64,000 bases of DNA from Lactuca virosa (GCA_928212115.1 CAKMRJ010000001.1:188529676-188593675); one strand, 5' to 3'; numbered from the stretch's first letter, positions 37,362-49,850 are shown. A program made the numbers and translations. The notes: a model not told the origin generated them from the sequence alone.

Positions 37362-38348
37362 GGTTTTTCCTACACGAAAAGGAACACAAGCTGATGAGAG
37401 ACGATGGTTAACCCTAGACGTATCTTTCTTTACTATGATAGGCATAAATTTTCCCATGCCTTGATTTATGGTTATCTGAGCGTCGACCTACATCCCTATG
37501 ATGCAGTCTGGGTAACTGGGTAGGAGTAAGTGTATCGGAAAGCCATAAAATGGGTGTCGTTCCAACTAAGTTATCTTTACATTGGAGAGGTTCACTCTCC
37601 CGCTTTGAAAAGATTTGAGAGAAGTTCGGAACGAAAATCACAGAAGAAAAGGCTCATGAAAGCTTATGGCTAAACACTCTCAATCGAGGTTTTGTGATCC
37701 GATCTTATTCATATTAATCGCAACGGGAAAGACGATTTGCCTAGCACATAGTGTGAGTAGTGTAATCACTAACTCACTAAATTGTATTATTTTTATGGAT
37801 TATTAGCGTGACGTTAAAGAGGTAGAACCATTTCTCGGGTTCCATGCCTTGGCTCCCTCTGTCCACCTTTTATCCTTGACTGGAACAGGCGTTGGTTTCC
37901 TTCGGGTATCTATATAGGGTTCTCTGATCTCTTAGACATATTGAATTTCTGCTTCGTCTTACTTCCGATTCTGACTCTGAGTGTCATCACTTCACAATGG
38001 ATGACTGGAATCTCGGAAGTTCAGGCGAATTTCCCACCGATGTCCCTAAAAGGTATAGGCACATGGTGATTTCAATAGTCTCGTCCCTGTTCATTTATTT
38101 CCTAATTGGAAATCTTCTCAATGAACCTCTTCTGGGTCTGTATCGACTCTTCTGTCGATTACTGATGTGGATAAGGTTTTCTAAAGGGGTTCGTGCGAGA
38201 ATGGGAATGTCTAAAGAATCTTAAGAGATTATTAAGACATTTCACTGGGTGACCCATATCGAGTCCTGCTATTATTACAAAGTGTACACAAATCATATAT
38301 AACTTAGATCTAATAGGCCTTCGAATATGTGATACTACTCTATATCCA

Positions 38349-38367
38349 CATCCAACCAAGGAAAAGG
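38349..38367 (-). repeat. 19-nt core, C leader copy
   Basis: Three or so mismatches (ATCCAACCAAGGAAAAGG). Surrounded by TATATAACTTAGATC and TATATAACC as in H. Confidence 0.75.
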
Positions 38368-38499
38368 AAGTAGAGCGAAACCACACATTCTTAGCCTATG
38401 AGATCCTCACTATATATAACCTTGGGAGTATACACTCTGTAATCATACGTTTATCAATAAGGATCTCTTTAGTTTTCACGCAAGGTTGTTTATGGTTCC

Positions 38500-38522
38500 T
38501 AAAATACGCCTATAGTATTTTA
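38500..38522 (-). other. CCTAT-loop hairpin, interior type 1
   Basis: Stem TAAAATAC / GTATTTTA around GCCTATA. Confidence 0.85.
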
Positions 38523-38587
38523 ATTACATGTTTGATTCTAAAACTTCTGAGCATGTTTCTGGGTTTATTGTGAGTCTTTTAGTATCC

Positions 38588-38610
38588 TAAAATACTCCTA
38601 TAGTATTTTA
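38588..38610 (-). other. CCTAT-loop hairpin, interior type 2
   Basis: Stem TAAAATACT / AGTATTTTA around CCTAT, perfect 9 bp. Confidence 0.88.
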
Positions 38611-38969
38611 AACTTTATGTTTGGCTCTAGCATTCCTATTTGGTAAGTTTCAGATTTATTGCAACACCACCATCACTCCTAAGCACACGTTAGTCGCATC
38701 TCGAATAAATGTAGTTGATCAGGTTACATTTATTCCAGCTTACGATTACATAACTGCCCAGGTTTGACGGAAATGCTCAACATCTGAAGACTTTTATTCT
38801 TGTTCTTCTTGTGATAATTGTTTGGGTTTTTATATTCTGGATGTTCTTATACTTTTGTAAAATATGGTTATATTTTAAAGTATAATTCTTGGTCAGAGTG
38901 TTTTATCCCATTGTATTTATAGGTTGTATATCTTTTATGATTTGATATAGTGAGCTCACTATAAACATT

Positions 38970-38981
38970 GCTCTGATACCA
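38970..38981 (-). promoter_or_regulatory. Primer-binding site of C
   Basis: Minus strand TGGTATCAGAGC, three bases inside the LTR ending TGTGACA. Confidence 0.93.
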
Positions 38982-38984
38982 ATC

Positions 38985-41900
38985 TGTCACACCCCAAAAC
39001 CAGAACGGCGGAAACGTTCTGGGGTGGAGGACGTCATGTCAAGTATCACAACATATGCAGTATAGTAATCAAAGTACAACAACCATTGCATTAATAGTAA
39101 TAATTTTACATAGGTTACATTTAACAACAACATCAAAGAAGATATAAAACATAACATAAGCTGCAGCTTGGTACTAGGCTGACTTCACAAAAGCTCCCGG
39201 AGTGTACCTGTCTACTGACGACCTGAGAATACAAGTTATTTTGAAAGCGAGTATCAGCATTTTAATGCTGGTGAGTTCATAAGTATTTAATGGCATTGAT
39301 ATAAATACATGTTTTTCTTCAAAATAATCTCAAAAAAAATGGTGGTTTAGAATTTACAGAGTATTAGAATTTCTCCCAGAAAATCCTATATTTTCTAATA
39401 AAAGTAGTTTTCTACCAAAACTCGACTGTTCTATGTTTAAGCAAATGAGTTTCCCTACTGAAAGCAGTCTTCTACCAAGACCCAACTGTTTATTGTTTAA
39501 GGAGTATTTTCCCCTAAAGGTACTGTCATTATCAAAATATAGTTTATACTTTAAGGAAATGTGAGAAGATCACAAGCAAAAGTAATAGGGAAAATAATAT
39601 TTTACCTCAGCAGTAACACTGCTGGTTAAAAGTAAATAAAACATGGACTCAAGGTGGTATCGAATGAACCATACACCTCGAAAAGTCTAAAGGAATGAAG
39701 TATAGACTCCAGGTGGTATCGAATGAACAATACACCTCGGAGAGTCCAAAGGAATGAAGTATAGACTCTAGGTGGTATCGAATGAACAATACACCTCGAA
39801 AAGTCCTAAGTAGCCCTTTATCCTAAGTAGGTTAGTTTAAAGGTTTAAAATGTGGCCTAGTGTATAACTAGGAAAATATATCATGAGGGTTTTATATGTA
39901 GAAAATACCGTGATAACCCTTATTACCTTAAAGCCATGAATTATAAGGTAAATGTAAAGATACTCGTAACCATACTGATTGACGGATGTAAACATGACGA
40001 CCTGCTAGCGTCGGAATAAATGTGACATTTGTCACCCCTTGGCTTGGTCGGCCGGGACTGTAGCTAGCAGTCAGGATGTGGGATGGTCTGTCCCATATAG
40101 ATCTATACACACAATGCCCGCTCTCCCTCCAGGAGACTCTGGTTACCACTCGACAACGGTCAAATCCGCGTCATGAGGATGTATCTCGTGTTTTGATTTC
40201 TATAAACCTTTCTTTTACTAAAAGTACAAGTTGTTAGAATATAGATATAACTAAGTTCTCTTTCATGAAAGTTATGGTTGGTTTCTAAACTATACCTATT
40301 ATAGTTTACTTGAGAGGTTATCTAGATGCCTTTGCTACCCAAAGGTGCTAAACTGAAGTAAGAGTTTTAATATCTAACCAGATATACATAATATATAACT
40401 AGGACTTCAACGACACTCGGACAAATAACCGGATGCTCTAAGTCCACAACCAAACAAGGAACAGGAAATAAAGCGGGCTATCAGTCCTAAGTCCTTCAAG
40501 CCCTACTTATATAACTATATCTATATAGACATGAATCTAACAAGGAAATAAGTTTAAAATACGTTGATAAAAGCTTGGTAATTTAAAAGAGATTTTGGTA
40601 CTTTAAAAGAGATTTGAAAACAAGATAGGAAAACCTTTAGCTGGATAAAACAGTTTAACATGCAAAAATCTATTTGCTAGGGAGTTATTAATCACTTGTG
40701 ATTAATATAATAACTTACTAGTTCAACTTGTATTCCCCCCCCCCCATAAAAGCATTTAAAATCATTTCAAATGTTGATTAAAGGGGTATGAACTCACCTG
40801 TAGTGGGTGATTCGGATGAACAGGTGGTATAGGATGCTAAGTGTCAAGTGAGGACTTGAACACACACGCGGATCCTATTTAACATGCAATCATACATTTA
40901 TGTATCTAATTAATCCTTTAACAACTAATTTATCAAGTAAGGACAACCTAATACATGGAAACACTTTGTTTCAAGTGCTAGGAGTACTAAAGGGTTGCAC
41001 CTAAAGAGAGTATGGCCTCACATTGGAGTTTACTCCTCATATGGTAGCACCATATGGGTTTACGGTTCTGGGACCATTTCCCCCATGAGTTTACGGCCGT
41101 AAACTCATGGCAATGGTGTCATGGGGTGTTTTAAGGTCCTATACCACACAAGGAAAGGTCCTAGGTTTGAATTAAAGGCTAAACAAGAGGCTAGGTGAGT
41201 TTAAGGTCCATGAATTTACCTTATCTTAAGTTTACGGCCTGGGGACCACTTCCCCATGAGTTTACGGCCGTAAACTCATGGTATGAAGTACTAACTTGAA
41301 GTTTAATGTCCCTAGTTCATTGGTGGTTGGTTCTGGGCTAAGTTCTGGGCATAAGGAAGGAAATTAGGGCAACTTTGCACCAAAAAAGGGAGTTTACGGC
41401 CTTGGGAGATCCTTGGCCATAAACTCTCATCCAACCCTTGATTCTTAATGTTTCTAAGGCCTAAACATGTTTAATCTAGTGTACAACAAGTTAGAACAAG
41501 AGTGCTTACGATATAGGAGCTTGAACTAGTCGTTTTGGCCAAGAACACTAGTGTGTGTTCTTGGTGTTCTTGGTGAAACTTGAAGATCTATGAAAACATG
41601 AATTTCATGGATGAAATCATGAGAGAATGCTAGATTAAGAGATGTATCAACTAATCAAGGAAGAATACTTACTAGTTTTGAAGATCTAAGGTGAAGATCG
41701 GGATGATAGTTGAGAGGATTTGAAGCAAAATCAGCCAAGGAAGTGAAGGAATGAAACAAATGGCCAAAACTTGATCATATGGGGTGAGTTTACGGCCCAC
41801 ATGGAGTTTACGGCCGTAAACTCCATTGTGGTGGCCGTGAACTCATTGTGATGGTGTTTTAGGCTTGATTGTCGTACTATAGCTTCGGCAGATAAACCCC

Positions 41901-42042
41901 AACACTTATTTCTTAAGTGTACTAGGCTCAGAACGCTCGAACAGACTCTAAATTATGCTAAATGATAGCAGGAATAAGTCTGACACTAATTTAGGTTCAC
42001 TGGCTGAGCTTTCAAAGCAATAGAAAATTTCGGGTTGTCACA
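38985..42042 (-). mobile_element. C 5' LTR (right copy)
   Basis: Begins (plus coordinates) TGTCACACCCC and ends GGGTTGTCACA. It keeps perfect 28-bp palindromes at 41083-41110 and 41254-41281 and an intact third one near 41803, which is half lost in the left LTR. 19-nt core at 40447-40465 and CCTAT hairpin at 40286-40308. The two LTRs differ at only scattered positions, so C is a fairly recent insertion. Confidence 0.93.
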
Positions 42043-44586
42043 AAGTTAGACTTGTTTTTGCTATTTTCTAGCTTTGTTTTGAGTCATTTGGGTGTTCTAA
42101 ACCTAGTAGATGCAAGTTAGAAGTTTGGATTTGTGTTCCGCAAGTTCACCATACGCAAAAAGTGGCCAAACACTCCAACAATAGGAGTGTACGGTCGCAC
42201 ACTTGGGTGTGCGGCCGCACACACCCTCCTGGCAGCACACACAAATGTATATAGTAGAACTCATCCTTCCTTAGACTCTTTTCACACTCCTAATCCAAGA
42301 ACACACTTCTCTCTCAACTATCATCCGAATTTTCTTATAGATCTTCAAGTGGTAAGTGTTTCTCCTTATGTTAAGTTGATTCAATACACTTCCTAAGTAA
42401 CAACACATGATTTCATCCATGAAATTACTCCTTTTGTTAAGATCTTCAAGTGTTCTTCAAGAACACCAAGAACACCTACTAAGTTCTTGAGCCCCAAACA
42501 CCCCCATACACTTATACACTGTAAGTACCCTACTCCTATATGTGTTTAGATATATTTGAGCCTTGTTAAAAGTCCAGAACTCGATATGCAAGGAGTGTGC
42601 GGCCGCACACACTCATGTGGCCGTACACCCCTTATTTTAGAGCTTTAAGGCCTCAAATTCAACTAGTATGCTAGAAAACGATCAAACACACTTAAGGGAT
42701 ACAAGATATAACCTTAAAAACATGTTTTTGACCATTTTCCCTAGGAGTGTGCGGCCGCACACTCCCTGACCGCACACACCTAGCCGCACACCCAATGGGC
42801 GGCACACCAGGTGGCCGTACACGACCCTATACGGTCGTACACCCACTTCAGAAGGCTTTTGATGCTTCTAACACTTTAATCTAAGTGTTTTCTAAGTCCT
42901 AGGGTGTTTTCCTTTCATTATTAGTGGTATATAGACTAATTATATTCATATATATATGCCAATATATGCTCACTAGGGTCTGTTGTGCTCAAGTCTACAC
43001 TTAACACTTAGCATCCTTCAACTCGGTCTTTCATTCGCACCACTCACTACAGGTGAGTTCATACCCCTTAATCAACCTTTTAAATGATTTTAAATGCTTT
43101 TATGGGGGGGGAATACAAGTTTAATTATTATAGTTATTATATCAATCACATGTGATTAATAACTACCAAACAAGCGGATTTCTTACTTTTCAAACTGTGT
43201 TATCAAACAAACTACTTCAAATCGTTTTACAAACTCTTTTACATGCTAAATACTTTTATTAAACTCTTTTAAACTTATATTTTGTCAAATGTGTATCTAT
43301 ATAGATATAGTTATATAAATAGGATTGAAAGGACTTAGGACTGATAGCTCACCTTACTTCTTGTTCCTTGTTTGGTTGTGGACTTAGGGTATCGGTTGTT
43401 TGTCCAAAGGTCGTTTGAATCTTAGTTATATATTAGGTATATGTATATAGATATAAAAGTTCCTTCATTCAGTTCAATACCTTTGGGTAGCAAGGGTATA
43501 CAATCATGTTCATTCATACAAACAACATTACTAGTAAACTATAATAGGTATAGTTTAGGAAGTTACTAATACTATTACAAGAACAATGAAACATACAAAG
43601 AGTCAGTTCATACAGGAGTCAATGCATACTATTATGAGAAACTAAGAGAACATACATACATACTAGACAGAGAGAACATACAATACAGCTAGTACATACA
43701 TTACATATACAATTATACAATAACATAAATGTGGACCGTCGTTCGGGGCATGGCATCACCTGTCATGGTTCGATTTGTAGCCAGAATCTCCTAGAGGGAG
43801 AGCGTGAATTTGTGTATAGATCTATACTGGATTGACTATCCTACACCTTTCTGTTCGCTACAGTGGGACTTGCAAGTCTACGGGTGCCAAATGTCATTTC
43901 TTCCGACGTCTTTCATCGTCGTGTTATTAGTCGATAGTATGGTACAACCAGGTCACATCATACCTTAATTATCAATTGGTTTAAGGTAGAAAGTACAGCA
44001 GTAGTTACTATAATACAACACTACAATACTTTATTATTTCCCCATTGCATTCACCTTGTGATCTTTTCACATAAAAGGTAATGTAAAACTATATTTTTGA
44101 TTAATGATAGTCACACTTGGGAAAATATACACTCTTACAAGAAACAAACATACATTTCATTTGATTACTTGGTAGAAGGCTACTTTTAGTAGAAAATATA
44201 GGATTTTCTAGGAGATACAAACATTTTTACAAACTTATACATCAAGTACTTAAAGACATTTTCATACAAACAATGACACTAAATGCTTATGAACTCACCA
44301 TCTTTAAAGCTGATAAACTCTATCAAAATAACTTGTATTCTCAGGTCATCAGTAGACAGGTACCGATGCCAGGTTTTGAGAAGATGGAGCTCGTTCAAGA
44401 CTCATCTCTTATTTTGATTTACATTTTTGGTGTCTTATAAACTTCACAGAACACACTTGTATGAAATTATATTATTAATGCAATGGATGATGTTGTTGCT
44501 TGTTTACTACTATTCTTTGTTGTGATACTGTACATGACGTCCTCCACCCCCGAACGATTCCGCCGTTCCGGTTTTGGGGTGTGACA
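42043..44586 (+). mobile_element. B 5' LTR, main part
   Basis: Starts with the repeated AAGTT (42043-42047) and continues the LTR to GGGGTGTGACA at 44586. Contains three GTGTGCGGCCGCACAC palindromes (42207, 42595, 42747) plus partial ones, the 19-nt core (43360-43378), a CCTAT hairpin (43535-43557) and GTATAGATCTATAC (43814-43827). A TATATAG box near 42246 may be the promoter. Confidence 0.93.
43535..43557 (+). other. CCTAT-loop hairpin, LTR type (B)
   Basis: Stem TAAACTATA / TATAGTTTA around ATAGG (CCTAT on the other strand). Confidence 0.88.
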
Positions 44587-44589
44587 GAT

Positions 44590-44601
44590 TGGTATCGGAG
44601 C
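44590..44601 (+). promoter_or_regulatory. Primer-binding site of B
   Basis: TGGTATCGGAGC, one mismatch to the initiator-Met tRNA complement, three bases after the LTR. Confidence 0.9.
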
Positions 44602-45300
44602 ATTGTTTATAGTGAATCGAGTATATCAACCCATAAAATATATATACAAACTATAAACACAGCGGGATTAAAATACTCTGACCAAGAGTTTATACTTTTA
44701 AATAATAAAATATTTAACCAAGTATACATACCTGCATTCATACTAAAATCAGTGTCACTAGGACAGAACAAAAGTATTACGATTGTTTGGCAACACAATT
44801 AGACTTAGAGACATATAGTCAACCCTGGGAATGATATAGCTTGATCAACTATATTTTCCGAGAAGTGACTAGCATGTGCCTAAGAGTGGTTGTGAGGTTG
44901 CAACAAGTCCAAAAACTTACCAACACTACTACAATGAAAAAATTAGAACAGAACATAAACTTAAAATACTATAGGAGTATTTTGTGTTACTATAATTTAC
45001 TTATGTGCAAACTAAAAAGGTCTTTATCAGTAGGTCAATAGTTGCTAAGTGGATACAAAGGTTATATGTAACTGGGATGTCATAGACTTAGAATCTGTAA
45101 TATTTGTTTTACTCCCTGTTCCTTGTTTGGTTGTGGGTTTCGAGTTAGGGTCACTTATTCGAAGGTCTATCCTATTTGGATTACATATAACTGGTATGCA
45201 CTAAACAAGTATTGAAGTAACTGATAAAGATTATCTTATAATTATCTAATAAGTACGTATATTTAGTTATTTCTTATACCCCTTTTCTCGCGTAGATATC
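44602..45300 (+). other. B leader
   Basis: Non-coding. CCTAT-type hairpin at 44963-44983 (stem AAAATACT / AGTATTTT, loop ATAGG) and a 19-nt core at 45115-45133. Order here is hairpin then core; in the LTR it is core then hairpin. Confidence 0.7.
45115..45133 (+). repeat. 19-nt core, B leader copy
   Basis: CCTGTTCCTTGTTTGGTTG, exact reverse complement of the core seen in H and C. Confidence 0.9.
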
Positions 45301-45924
45301 ATGGCTGGATTCCATCTTCCCGGAGATCCATACTTCCCAAACGAAGGCAATGCAGGATGGCTTGAAGAAGAGCCAGAAGATGATTATCCAATCCCTTTGG
45401 ATGATCACCTCGCTGAAGGCTTTTCTGATGGTTCTGACTCCGAACCTGAAGTCAACAACCTACCCCCAATAGCTCCGAACCCGAACCCTCGTCCAGCATT
45501 TCAAGGACTCACACCTCTGTGGGCAACAAACTTGAACAGATGGAGTCAGGAGCAGGGTCAACCCATACCCTACAACGGGGACCGAAGCTTCTACAATCTA
45601 AGCGAGGGAGGTTCAGCTGACTGAGTCCTACCCATCATGGTCCGTAGGATTGCTCATAACACCGAGCAAGGTCGAGCCGCCATCGACCGAGTAGTGGAAA
45701 TTGACGCCAACTCTGACATTAACACAGTCTGCATTCGTCAGCTAGAGTCTACCCATGAAAGAACTCAGATCCACAATGCAGCCCTGCAGAGAGAACTTAC
45801 TGAAACCCAAGCTGAAGTCAGGGAACTTCGAGCTCGATAGGCAATGTCTAAATGGCGCATGAGAGACATGGAGCGTCGTCTGTCAGAATCAAGGACTCAT
45901 TCTAGTGGCTCTCGTCGTAGATAG
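45301..45924 (+). pseudogene. Extra reading frame upstream of B gag
   Basis: A frame of 207 codons from ATG 45301 to TAG 45922, broken by TGA 45622 and TAG 45838. The N-terminal half is acidic and Pro-rich (EEEPEDDYPIPLDDH, DGSDSEPEV). The C-terminal half looks like a coiled coil (LQRELTETQAEVRELRAR) ending in a basic tail (SSGSRRR). I do not recognise a domain. Codon use and absence of frameshifts suggest a once-functional protein. Extra frames upstream of gag are known in Tat/Ogre gypsy elements, but B's pol does not look like that group. Confidence 0.6.
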
Positions 45925-46309
45925 AGCCTACTCAGCTTTCTCTTTTGGGATATAACTTAGTTTATGTAAAAAACTCTAGTTTAATTTCCTATCTTTGTGA
46001 AGACCTTATATCTGTTAAGTCATGATTTGGTCTTAATTCTGTCAAAATTTTCCCATCTTGGTTTGATGTAAGACCTACTTCTAGGTCACTTTTCCCAAAC
46101 TTATTACATCTGTAATACCAGTGTTATTGATAGATATCTAATCTCATGGAAATTATTATCCAAATGCTTTCATCTTTTAGTACTAAATCTACATTCAATC
46201 ATACTATTCAATTGTGTTGTTGGGCTATGGAGAGTTAGTCTATGAGTCACTCTCATCAATTTCTCTATTCTTACCAGTATCGTCATCTTTGTAAACTTTT
46301 AGTTAAAAG
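45925..46309 (+). other. Spacer between upstream frame and gag
   Basis: T-rich, nothing recognised. Confidence 0.5.
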
Positions 46310-47500
46310 ATGCCTCCGCGCTGATCAACGAGACGCAATCCTCCAGTAACTTCAACACCACCTACTCCTCAAATTGATACGGCAGCTCTAAATGCTGGAG
46401 TAGCTGCGGCTGTGGCAACAGCCATGGCTCAGTATTATTCTTCAAGTACCACCGGAGGTGGAACACCTGTCCATTCTACTCACAGTGAAGCCCCCATGCG
46501 CTCGAGAGAGTGCTCCTACAAGGACTTCACCAACTGCAAGCCACTATCCTTTAAAGGGACTGGCGGAGTCATTGCCCCCTCGCAATGGTTCGAAAAGACA
46601 GAGTCGATCTTCGAGATCTGATCATGCCCGGAAGGGAGCAAAGTCAAATTTGTTGCGTGCACCTTCGAGGCAAAATCCCTGACATGGTGGAATAGCCATG
46701 TCAAGTCACTATCTCTAATGGTGGCAAATGTCATGGGCTGGGAAGCTCTAAGAGAGCTTATGATCGAAGAATACTGCCCGAGGGGCGAAATCCAGAAACT
46801 GGAGCAAGAACTATGGAGCCTAACCATGAAGGGCTCCGACATAGTCTCCTATACTGCCAGGTTCAGCGAACTGGTGGCCCTGTGTCCCAACATGGTTCAC
46901 ACGGAGGGAAAGAAAATAGAGAGATACATCTGGTGGTTGGTGCCCCCATTTCAGGGGAATGTGTTAGCTTCAATCCCCACTACATTCAATAGTGCCAAGA
47001 GGTTGGCACAGAGGCTCATTGACCATGGGGTCCGTACCCCATTAGCAACAACAACCCTAGCCATCTCAGAACCCTCCAAAGCCACTGATAACAAGCGGAA
47101 ATTCTGGGATGACAAGACGAAGAACAAGGCTGCCAAAAAGCAGCAGGTCGTGGCAGTTCATGCTGCGATAGCACCTGCTGCTGCTGCTCCGGTAAAGCAG
47201 TACGTTGGAAGTTTCCCCAAGTGCAACAAATGCAACTTCCACCACACAGGAGCCTTCCGGGAAATGCAGTGCTCTAACTGCAACAGGAAGGGGCACACTG
47301 TCCGTTTCTGCAAATCTCCGGCGAGGCCAATCAACCAAGTCCGCGGCGCTGGAGTGGGCCAAGCTTGCTACGGTTGTGGCGAAGTGGGCCACTACAAAAG
47401 GAACTACCTGAAGGCAAGGAACGCCGGTGGAGTAGGAAGAGTTTTGGCTATAGGCCACGAGGAAGCAGTTGTCGACCCCACAATGGTCACTGAGACGTTT
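46310..47500 (+). pseudogene. gag: B gag (two stops), start of gag-pol frame
   Basis: ATG 46310, TGA at 46322 and 46622, otherwise open to the D insertion at 47500. Features in order: Ala-rich N-terminus; YKDFTNCKPLSFKG and WFEKTESIFEI; TWWNSHVKSL; EEYCPRGEIQKLEQELWSL capsid-type helices; QRLIDHGVRTP; basic region DNKRKFWDDKTKNK; three zinc knuckles (CNKCNFHHTGAF with the last Cys lost, CSNCNRKGHTVRFC, CYGCGEVGHYKRNY with the last Cys replaced). After the D insertion the same frame goes on in protease, so gag and pol form one polyprotein. Confidence 0.9.
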
Positions 47501-48249
47501 TGTTGGATTAGTCTCTAAGTCCATAACTATAATTGGTATATACTTGACCCGACCCGGCATGGTCCATTTGGGTTGCATGGCATCATGCATTTGGATAGAC
47601 TAAAATGAGAGAAATAACACTTAAGGTTTATTAATATATTATAAGTTCTAATATATTAATAAGATTATTTAATTAGTATTGATCAAGAATTAATCTAGAA
47701 TTAATTAAGTGATCAAAAGAAGACTAATTAAATATATGGGTTGATTGTGTAAATCATCCATACTTATATAGTGGGCTAATGCTCCATGGATTATCAAGTT
47801 GGGCTAAAACCCATAGGATGCTCCATGGTGTATTTGAACCCATGGATCGAAGGAAATGGAAAGCCATGACAATTAGGGTTTACCCTAATAGTGTCACACT
47901 ATATAAATATATCATTCTTGTCAAAATCGGCCACTAAGTCTATGTGTGGAGGGCAAACCGATTTAATGAAGTGTGTACTTTCTCTCAAGTTATTCCAAGT
48001 GTTTATGATGTTGTGTGAACCATTTGAGGTGTCACACTTGGGGCACTAGGCTCTTGAGCTCCATGCAATCAAGCACCAAACAAGAGGTATGTAATTCTAC
48101 TAGAATTTATATTATGTACTTTATATTATGCTAGTTAGAACAATACCTTGGAAAATTGATATTTGCATGTATAATAGAGAAAACATAGATCCAAGGTATT
48201 TAGGGTTGCATGTACACCATAGGAGTGTTAGAATGCTCAAAACCCAACA
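47501..48249 (+). mobile_element. D 5' LTR
   Basis: 749 bp from TGTTGGATTAG to AAAACCCAACA. TATA box CTATATAAATA near 47901. Confidence 0.93.
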
Positions 48250-48250
48250 G

Positions 48251-48263
48251 TGGTATCAGAGCC
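48251..48263 (+). promoter_or_regulatory. Primer-binding site of D
   Basis: TGGTATCAGAGCC, one base after the LTR; complement of initiator-Met tRNA. Confidence 0.95.
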
Positions 48264-48701
48264 TAGGCTTGTTTTCACTTATACTTGATGCAAACTGCTT
48301 AAAATCGAAGTTTTTTTTTGCTGCTGGGACACTGGACTCGTCGAGTTCACTGATGGACTCGACGAGTCCAAGGCAAAATGCATCCAACTCGCAGAGTTGG
48401 TTCATGCACTCGCCGGGTTGGACCCCCAAACAGCATATCTTCGAGTTTTGGTGCTGGAATTGGTCTAGAATCATTACCTTTGATTGTTTTGGTCTTATAA
48501 AACCTATTTTTTTAAGTGGTAATGATTATGCTAAACCAATTTCAATGCTATAATCAAAGTTTCAAGTTTTATATGTGTTTATGTAATTCTTGAAAAATGT
48601 TGATTATGAATGTTCATGCTTATGAGTTTTGGTAGATCATAGGAATTATGTGCAAATTGTTTGTTAGTATAATTCTTGATCTCAATGAAATTGTATGGAG
48701 T

Positions 48702-48725
48702 CCATAACTTGTCCTCAAGTTATGG
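48702..48725 (+). other. CTTG-loop hairpin 1 of D
   Basis: Perfect 10-bp stem CCATAACTTG / CAAGTTATGG, loop TCCT. Confidence 0.9.
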
Positions 48726-48846
48726 ATTACCAAAAGTTTTTTGTGTTACCTTCTTTATGAGTTGATTTAGATTAATGAAAAAAATTATGTTTTAGTTGTT
48801 TTCAATCCATATTGATCTAGAAGAAGTTAATAAAATATGTTTTTGT

Positions 48847-48864
48847 AACTTGTCCTCAAGTTAT
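48847..48864 (+). other. CTTG-loop hairpin 2 of D
   Basis: 7-bp stem TAACTTG / CAAGTTA, loop TCCT. Confidence 0.85.
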
Positions 48865-48957
48865 ATGAAAAGTCATATTTATGAATCTTAAAAATCATAA
48901 AAGTTCCATATGTTACATAAAAATGAAGAGTATTTTTCATTTAATTATTTTATGACT

Positions 48958-48981
48958 CCATAACTTGTCTTCAAGTTATGG
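48958..48981 (+). other. CTTG-loop hairpin 3 of D
   Basis: Perfect 10-bp stem CCATAACTTG / CAAGTTATGG, loop TCTT. Confidence 0.9.
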
Positions 48982-49106
48982 ATGTTTAAGAGTCACTTCT
49001 TTAAAAGTGTTATTAAAGAATAAGAGGTTACATAAAAAACGAAGACTCTTCATTTTAATGAACCATTAAACTCATAAGTTATGAAATAAAAGGTTTTGAA
49101 TAATTT

Positions 49107-49128
49107 CAAAACTTGCCCTCAAGTTTTG
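49107..49128 (+). other. CTTG-loop hairpin 4 of D
   Basis: 9-bp stem CAAAACTTG / CAAGTTTTG, loop CCCT. Both arms changed together compared with hairpins 1 and 3. Confidence 0.88.
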
Positions 49129-49850
49129 GAATTTGTAAAGTCACACACATTAATGCTTTAATTCCAAACTCTACAATTTTAAAAGTTAAAATTCAAACTT
49201 TATGGACTTCATTAAATTAATTAAAGTGTTTAATTAAAAGAGTTAATAATTCCATAAAGACATGGTTTAAGTTTAATTAAATTAAGAGTATAGTCTAATT
49301 AATAAATTAAACCACCAAGTATTTTAAATGTTTAAAATACACCCTTATACTATTATTATAATTTTAATTATATAGATATGTATAAGATAAAGTCAATCTT
49401 ACCATTAGTAGGCCTCATGCACGAATCCGGTCTATAAGGGGGGTATAAGGTTACTGCCTATAAAATGGCAGTTTAATGGGTGTCCACTCTCACCCACCGC
49501 TTCCTTGACTGGTGGAGGGTCGTTAGCCGAACGGGTAGGAAAGGACTATAATTCTCCCTTCATTAAAAGTATAATGAAAAATACTAAGTAACTAAACACT
49601 TATAAATTCCCAATCTTAGTTACTTAGGAAAATGTGAAATAGGTGCTAACCCATGAAATTACACTTTGTACCTTACCAAGTCGATTAGTGGAGCGTGTGT
49701 GGTTAACCGACACGCTAATAAGGACTATTAAGAGTGGCAAAGGGTAACTTGACCTTATTATAGATCGGTGGAGCTGTCTGGCTAACCGGCACATCGATTA
49801 GGTGATAAAGTTAAGGGTACCAAGTCAATTTGCATGGTTATTCACACCTT

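Larger units (their letters stand above)
37362..38969 (-). other. C leader
   Basis: Non-coding as far as I can tell. Holds two CCTAT-loop hairpins (38500-38522, 38588-38610) and one 19-nt core with mismatches (38349-38367). A Ser/Glu-rich stretch readable near 37960 on minus is weakly like the acidic part of B's upstream reading frame; this is tentative. Confidence 0.55.
30899..42042 (-). mobile_element. Element C: non-autonomous gypsy element inside the B LTR
   Basis: 11,144 bp, two LTRs of about 3.05 kb (30899-33948 and 38985-42042), target duplication AAGTT on both sides. Minus orientation is shown by PBS 38970-38981 and PPT 33949-33961. Interior is 5.0 kb with a shortened gag and only the last ~85 codons of pol. 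Those pol codons and the LTR termini closely resemble B, so C probably depends on B-like proteins. Confidence 0.93.

Noticed and set aside
48128..48553. Plus-strand 141-codon frame
   Set aside because: It runs from the D LTR across the PBS into the leader, with no motif; a chance frame.
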